Assembly: GCA_033964015.1 (NCBI GenBank)
Contig: CM066913.1
Coordinates: 29,042,790-29,106,789 of the forward strand
Reading direction: 5' to 3'
DNA: 64,000 nucleotides
From: Scolanthus callimorphus
Taxonomy: Eukaryota > Cnidaria > Anthozoa > Actiniaria > Edwardsiidae
Of the stretch, positions 57,940 through 64,000 are shown piece after piece; the stretch's first letter is position 1, and each line of letters starts with the position of its first letter. The position numbers and the translations under genes are program-made. The notes beneath the pieces are model-generated. The model ran no database searches, was not told where the DNA came from, and was given only the letters and a program-made list of their open reading frames with translations.

Positions 57940-60900
57940 CGATCGTACTTCACTTTGCGAGAGGAGACGTATGTAATCATTCGATCGTACTTCACTTTGC
58001 GAGAGGAGACGTATGTAATCATTCGATCGTACTTCACTTTGCGAGAGGAGACGTATGTAATCATTCGATCGTACTTCACTTTGCGAGAGGAGACGTATGT
58101 AATCATTCGATCGTACTTCACTTTGCGAGAGGAGACGTATGTAATCATTCGATCGTACTTCACTTTGCGAGAGGAGACGTATGTAATCATTCGATCGTAC
58201 TTCACTTTGCGAGAGGAGACGTATGTAATCATTCGATCGTACTTCACTTTGCGAGAGGAGACGTATGTAATGATTCGATCGTACTTCACTTTGCGAGAGG
58301 AGACGTATGTAATCATTCGATCGTACTTCACTTTGCGAGAGGAGACGTATGTAATCATTCGATCGTACTTCACTTTGCGAGAGGAGACATATGTAATCAT
58401 TCGATCGTACCTCACTTTGCGAGAGGAGACGTATGTAATCATTCGATCGTACCTCACTTTGCGAGAGGAGACATATGTAATCATTCGATCGTACCTCACT
58501 TTGCGAGAGGAGACGTATGTAATCATTCGATCGTACCTCACTTTGCGAGAGGAGACGTATGTAATCATTCGATCGTACCTCACTTTGCGAGAGGAGACGT
58601 ATGTAATCACTCGATCGTACCTCACTTTGCGAGAGGAGACGTATGTAATCATTCGATCGTACCTCACTTTGCGAGAGGAGACGTATTTAATCACTCGATC
58701 GTACTTCACTTTGCGAGAGGAGACGTATGTAATCACTCGATCGTACTTCACTTTGCGAGAGGAGACGTATGTAATCATTCGATCGTACCTCACTTTGCGA
58801 GAGGAGACGTATGTAATGATTCGATCGTACCTCACTTTGCGAGAGGAGACGTATGTAATCATTCGATCGTACCTCACTTTGCGAGAGGAGACGTATTTAA
58901 TCACTCGATCGTACTTCACTTTGCGAGAGGAGACGTATGTAATCACTCGATCGTACTTCACTTTGCGAGAGGAGACGTATGTAATCATTCGATCGTACCT
59001 CACTTTGCGAGAGGAGACGTATGTAATCACTCGATCGTACTTCACTTTGCGAGAGGAGACGTATGTAATCACTCGATCGTACTTCACTTTGCGAGAGGAG
59101 ACGTATGTAATCATTCGATCGTACCTCACTTTGCGAGAGGAGACGTATGTAATCACTCGATCGTACTTCACTTTGCGAGAGGAGACGTATGTAATCATTC
59201 GATCGTACCTCACTTTGCGAGAGGAGACGTATGTAATGATTCGATCGTACCTCACTTTGCGAGAGGAGACGTATGTAATCATTCGATCGTACCTCACTTT
59301 GCGAGAGGAGACGTATTTAATCACTCGATCGTACTTCACTTTGCGAGAGGAGACGTATGTAATCATTCGATCGTACCTCACTTTGCGAGAGGAGACGTAT
59401 GTAATCATTCGATCGTACTTCACTTTGCGAGAGGAGACGTATTTAATCACTCGATCGTACTTCACTTTGCGAGAGGAGACGTATGTAATCATTCGATCGT
59501 ACCTCACTTTGCGAGAGGAGACGTATGTAATGATTCGATCGTACCTCACTTTGCGAGAGGAGACGTATGTAATCATTCGATCGTACCTCACTTTGCGAGA
59601 GGAGACGTATTTAATCACTCGATCGTACTTCACTTTGCGAGAGGAGACGTATGTAATCATTCGATCGTACCTCACTTTGCGAGAGGAGACGTATGTAATC
59701 ATTCGATCGTACTTCACTTTGCGAGAGGAGACGTATTTAATCACTCGATCGTACTTCACTTTGCGAGAGGAGACGTATGTAATCATTCGATCGTACTTCA
59801 CTTTGCGAGAGGAGACGTATGTAATCATTCGATCGTACTTCACTTTGCGAGAGGAGACGTATTTAATCACTCGATCGTACCTCACTTTGCGAGAGGAGAC
59901 GTATGTAATCATTCGATCGTACCTCACTTTGCGAGAGGAGACGTATTTAATCACTCGATCGTACCTCACTTTGCGAGAGGAGACGTATGTAATCATTCGA
60001 TCGTACTTCACTTTGCGAGAGGAGACGTATGTAATCATTCGATCGTACCTCACTTTGCGAGAGGAGACGTATGTAATCATTCGATCGTACCTCACTTTGC
60101 GAGAGGAGACGTATGTAATCACTCGATCGTACTTCACTTTGCGAGAGGAGACGTATTTAATCACTCGATCGTACCTCACTTTGCGAGAGGAGACGTATGT
60201 AATCATTCGATCGTACTTCACTTTGCGAGAGGAGACGTATGTAATCATTCGATCGTACCTCACTTTGCGAGAGGAGACGTATGTAATGATTCGATCGTAC
60301 CTCACTTTGCGAGAGGAGACGTATGTAATCATTCGATCGTACCTCACTTTGCGAGAGGAGACGTATGTAATCATTCGATCGTACCTCACTTTGCGAGAGG
60401 AGACGTATGTAATCATTCGATCGTACCTCACTTTGCGAGAGGAGACGTATGTAATCATTCGATCGTACCTCACTTTGCGAGAGGAGACGTATGTAATCAC
60501 TCGATCGTACTTCACTTTGCGAGAGGAGACGTATGTAATCATTCGATCGTACCTCACTTTGCGAGAGGAGACGTATGTAATCACTCGATCGTACTTCACT
60601 TTGCGAGAGGAGACGTATGTAATCATTCGATCGTACCTCACTTTGCGAGAGGAGACGTATGTAATCATTCGATCGTACCTCACTTTGCGAGAGGAGACGT
60701 ATGTAATCATTCGATCGTACCTCACTTTGCGAGAGGAGACGTATGTAATCATTCGATCGTACCTCACTTTGCGAGAGGAGACGTATGTAATCATTCGATC
60801 GTACCTCACTTTGCGAGAGGAGACGTATGTAATCACTCGATCGTACTTCACTTTGCGAGAGGAGACGTATGTAATCACTCGATCGTACTTCACTTTGCGA

Positions 60901-63900
60901 GAGGAGACGTATGTAATCATTCGATCGTACTTCACTTTGCGAGAGGAGACGTATGTAATCATTCGATCGTACCTCACTTTGCGAGAGGAGACGTATGTAA
61001 TCATTCGATCGTACCTCACTTTGCGAGAGGAGACGTATGTAATCATTCGATCGTACCTCACTTTGCGAGAGGAGACGTATGTAATCACTCGATCGTACTT
61101 CACTTTGCGAGAGGAGACGTATGTAATCACTCGATCGTACTTCACTTTGCGAGAGGAGACGTATGTAATCATTCGATCGTACTTCACTTTGCGAGAGGAG
61201 ACGTATGTAATCACTCGATCGTACTTCACTTTGCGAGAGGAGACGTATGTAATCATTCGATCGTACCTCACTTGCGAGAGGAGACGTATGTAATCACTCG
61301 ATCGTACTTCACTTTGCGAGAGGAGATGTATGTAATCACTCGATCGTACTTCACTTTGCGAGAGGAGACGTATGTAATCACTCGATCGTACTTCACTTTG
61401 CGAGAGGAGACGTATGTAATCATTCGATCGTACCTCACTTTGCGAGAGGTGACGTATGTAATCATTCGATCGTACTTCACTTTGCGAGAGGAGACGTATG
61501 TAATCATTCGATCGTACTTCACTTTGCGAGAGGAGACGTATGTAATCATTCGATCGTACTTCACTTTGCGAGAGGAGACGTATGTAATCATTCGATCGTA
61601 CTTCACTTTGCGAGAGGAGACGTATGTAATCACTCGATCGTACTTCACTTTGCGAGAGGAGACGTATGTAATCATTCGATCGTACTTCACTTTGCGAGAG
61701 GAGACGTATGTAATCATTCGATCGTACCTCACTTTGCGAGAGGAGACGTATGTAATCATTCGATCGTACCTCACTTTGCGAGAGGAGACGTATGTAATCA
61801 CTCGATCGTACCTCACTTTGCGAGAGGAGACGTATGTAATCACTCGATCGTACTTCACTTTGCGAGAGGAGACGTATGTAATCACTCGATCGTACTTCAC
61901 TTTGCGAGAGGAGACGTATGTAATCACTCGATCGTACTTCACTTTGCGAGAGGAGACGTATGTAATCATTCGATCGTACTTCACTTTGCGAGAGGAGACG
62001 TATGTAATCATTCGATCGTACCTCACTTTGCGAGAGGAGACGTATGTAATCATTCGATCGTACCTCACTTGCGAGAGGAGACGTATGTAATCACTCGATC
62101 GTACTTCACTTTGCGAGAGGAGACGTATGTAATCACTCGATCGTACCTCACTTTGCGAGAGGAGACGTATGTAATCATTCGATCGTACCTCACTTTGCGA
62201 GAGGAGACGTATGTAATCATTCGATCGTACCTCACTTTGCGAGAGGAGACGTATGTAATCACTCGATCGTACTTCACTTTGCGAGAGGAGACGTATGTAA
62301 TCACTCGATCGTACTTCACTTTGCGAGAGGAGACGTATGTAATCATTCGATCGTACCTCACTTTGCGAGAGGAGACGTATGTAATCATTCGATCGTACCT
62401 CACTTTGCGAGAGGAGACGTATGTAATCATTCGATCGTACTTCACTTTGCGAGAGGAGACGTATGTAATCACTCGATCGTACTTCACTTTGCGAGAGGAG
62501 ACGTATGTAATCACTCGATCGTACCTCACTTTGCGAGAGGAGACGTATGTAATCATTCGATCGTACCTCACTTTGCGAGAGGAGACGTATGTAATCACTC
62601 GATCGTACTTCACTTTGCGAGAGGAGACGTATGTAATCACTCGATCGTACTTCACTTTGCGAGAGGAGACGTATGTAATCATTCGATCGTACCTCACTTT
62701 GCGAGAGGAGACGTATGTAATCATTCGATCGTACCTCACTTTGCGAGAGGAGACGTATGTAATCACTCGATCGTACTTCACTTTGCGAGAGGAGACGTAT
62801 GTAATCATTCGATCGTACCTCACTTTGCGAGAGGAGACGTATGTAATCATTCGATCGTACTTCACTTTGCGAGAGGAGACGTATGTAATCATTCGATCGT
62901 ACTTCACTTTGCGAGAGGAGACGTATGTAATCACTCGATCGTACCTCACTTTGCGAGAGGAGACGTATGTAATCATTCGATCGTACCTCACTTTGCGAGA
63001 GGAGACGTATGTAATCATTCGATCGTACCTCACTTTGCGAGAGGAGACGTATGTAATCATTCGATCGTACCTCACTTTGCGAGAGGAGACGTATGTAATC
63101 ATTCGATCGTACTTCACTTTGCGAGAGGAGACGTATGTAATCATTCGATCGTACCTCACTTTGCGAGAGGAGAGGTATTTAATCACTCGATCGTACTTCA
63201 CTTTGCGAGAGGAGACGTATGTAATCATTCGATCGTACCTCACTTTGCGAGAGGAGACGTATGTAATCATTCGATCGTACCTCACTTTGCGAGAGGAGAC
63301 GTATGTAATCATTCGATCGTACCTCACTTTGCGAGAGGAGACGTATGTAATCATTCGATCGTACCTCACTTTGCGAGAGGAGACGTATGTAATCATTCGA
63401 TCGTACCTCACTTTGCGAGAGGAGACGTATGTAATCATTCGATCGTACTTCACTTTGCGAGAGGAGACGTATGTAATCACTCGATCGTACCTCACTTTGC
63501 GAGAGGAGACGTATGTAATCACTCGATCGTACCTCACTTTGCGAGAGGAGACGTATGTAATCATTCGATCGTACCTCACTTTGCGAGAGGAGACGTATGT
63601 AATCACTCGATCGTACTTCACTTTGCGAGAGGAGACGTATGTAATCACTCGATCGTACCTCACTTTGCGAGAGGAGACGTATGTAATCATTCGATCGTAC
63701 CTCACTTTGCGAGAGGAGACGTATGTAATCATTCGATCGTACCTCACTTTGCGAGAGGAGACGTATGTAATCACTCGATCGTACTTCACTTTGCGAGAGG
63801 AGACGTATGTAATCATTCGATCGTACCTCACTTTGCGAGAGGAGACGTATGTAATCATTCGATCGTACCTCACTTTGCGAGAGGAGACGTATGTAATCAC

Positions 63901-64000
63901 TCGATCGTACTTCACTTTGCGAGAGGAGACATATGTAATCATTCGATCGTACCTCACTTTGCGAGAGGAGACGTATGTAATCATTCGATCGTACCTCACT
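57940..64000. repeat. 42-bp satellite array, ~144 monomers, continues past window
   Basis: The monomer begins CGATCGTACTTCACTTTGCG and is 42 bp, highly uniform. Main variable sites: T/C before CGATCG, T/C in TAC(T/C)TCAC, G/T in GTAT(G/T)TAA, and ATC/ATG. Two monomers are 41 bp, each lacking one T of CACTTTGCG (at ~61271 and ~62068). Because 42 is a multiple of 3, long open frames exist on both strands (14-residue repeats), but most variants change the residue on either strand and the 41-bp units break frame. It lies inside an ACAD9 intron if the 5' exons lie to the right. Confidence 0.95.

Noticed and set aside
57955..63999. Very long open frames on both strands of the satellite, with a 14-residue repeat
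   Set aside because: 42 is divisible by 3 and the monomer has no stop in one frame of each strand. Nearly all variants change an amino acid in either frame, single-base deletions break both, and there is no start or splice context.
57940..64000. CRISPR-like array
   Set aside because: There are no unique spacers; monomers are directly head-to-tail, and the locus is eukaryotic.

Overview
The window is eukaryotic and almost certainly from an invertebrate animal. Exons are short (most 40-160 bp) with GT...AG junctions, introns are a few hundred bp to over 6 kb, and the DNA is AT-rich and packed with small inverted-repeat transposons. The encoded proteins are animal orthologs. An anthozoan cnidarian (coral or anemone) is my best guess, but that is inference; nothing here fixes the species.

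Layout. (1) 1-22484, + strand: exportin-T (XPOT), 34 exons, with the first ~70 codons off the left edge. Position 1-882 of its first visible intron is a large foldback element. (2) 24808-25596, - strand: an intronless short-chain dehydrogenase/reductase of the C-factor/sniffer type. (3) 26023-44881, + strand: a complete 25-exon TBK1/IKK-epsilon-type kinase; the exons I joined sum to 2295 nt, an exact open frame of 764 codons plus stop. (4) 50403-57628, - strand: the 3' half of ACAD9 (acyl-CoA dehydrogenase family member 9), 11 exons. Its 5' half lies beyond a 42-bp satellite array filling 57940-64000.

XPOT exports tRNA from the nucleus, TBK1 is an innate-immune and autophagy kinase, and ACAD9 is a mitochondrial flavoprotein and complex I assembly factor. 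They share no pathway. The notable point is order: XPOT followed by TBK1 on the same strand is also the human arrangement at 12q14.

All exon phases join except in two places. XPOT exon 10 lacks one base in an A run, and ACAD9 exon j lacks two bases at short G runs. These look like assembly errors rather than decay. Introns and spacers hold more than 35 terminal-inverted-repeat or palindromic elements, a LINE tail, a tRNA-derived SINE head and several minisatellites. One minisatellite repeats an ACAD9 3' splice site six times. The most unusual structures are the satellite with higher-order repeats, the foldback with a 60-bp minisatellite in its arms, and three back-to-back palindromes in a TBK1 intron. 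I found no CRISPR array, rRNA or intact tRNA gene.
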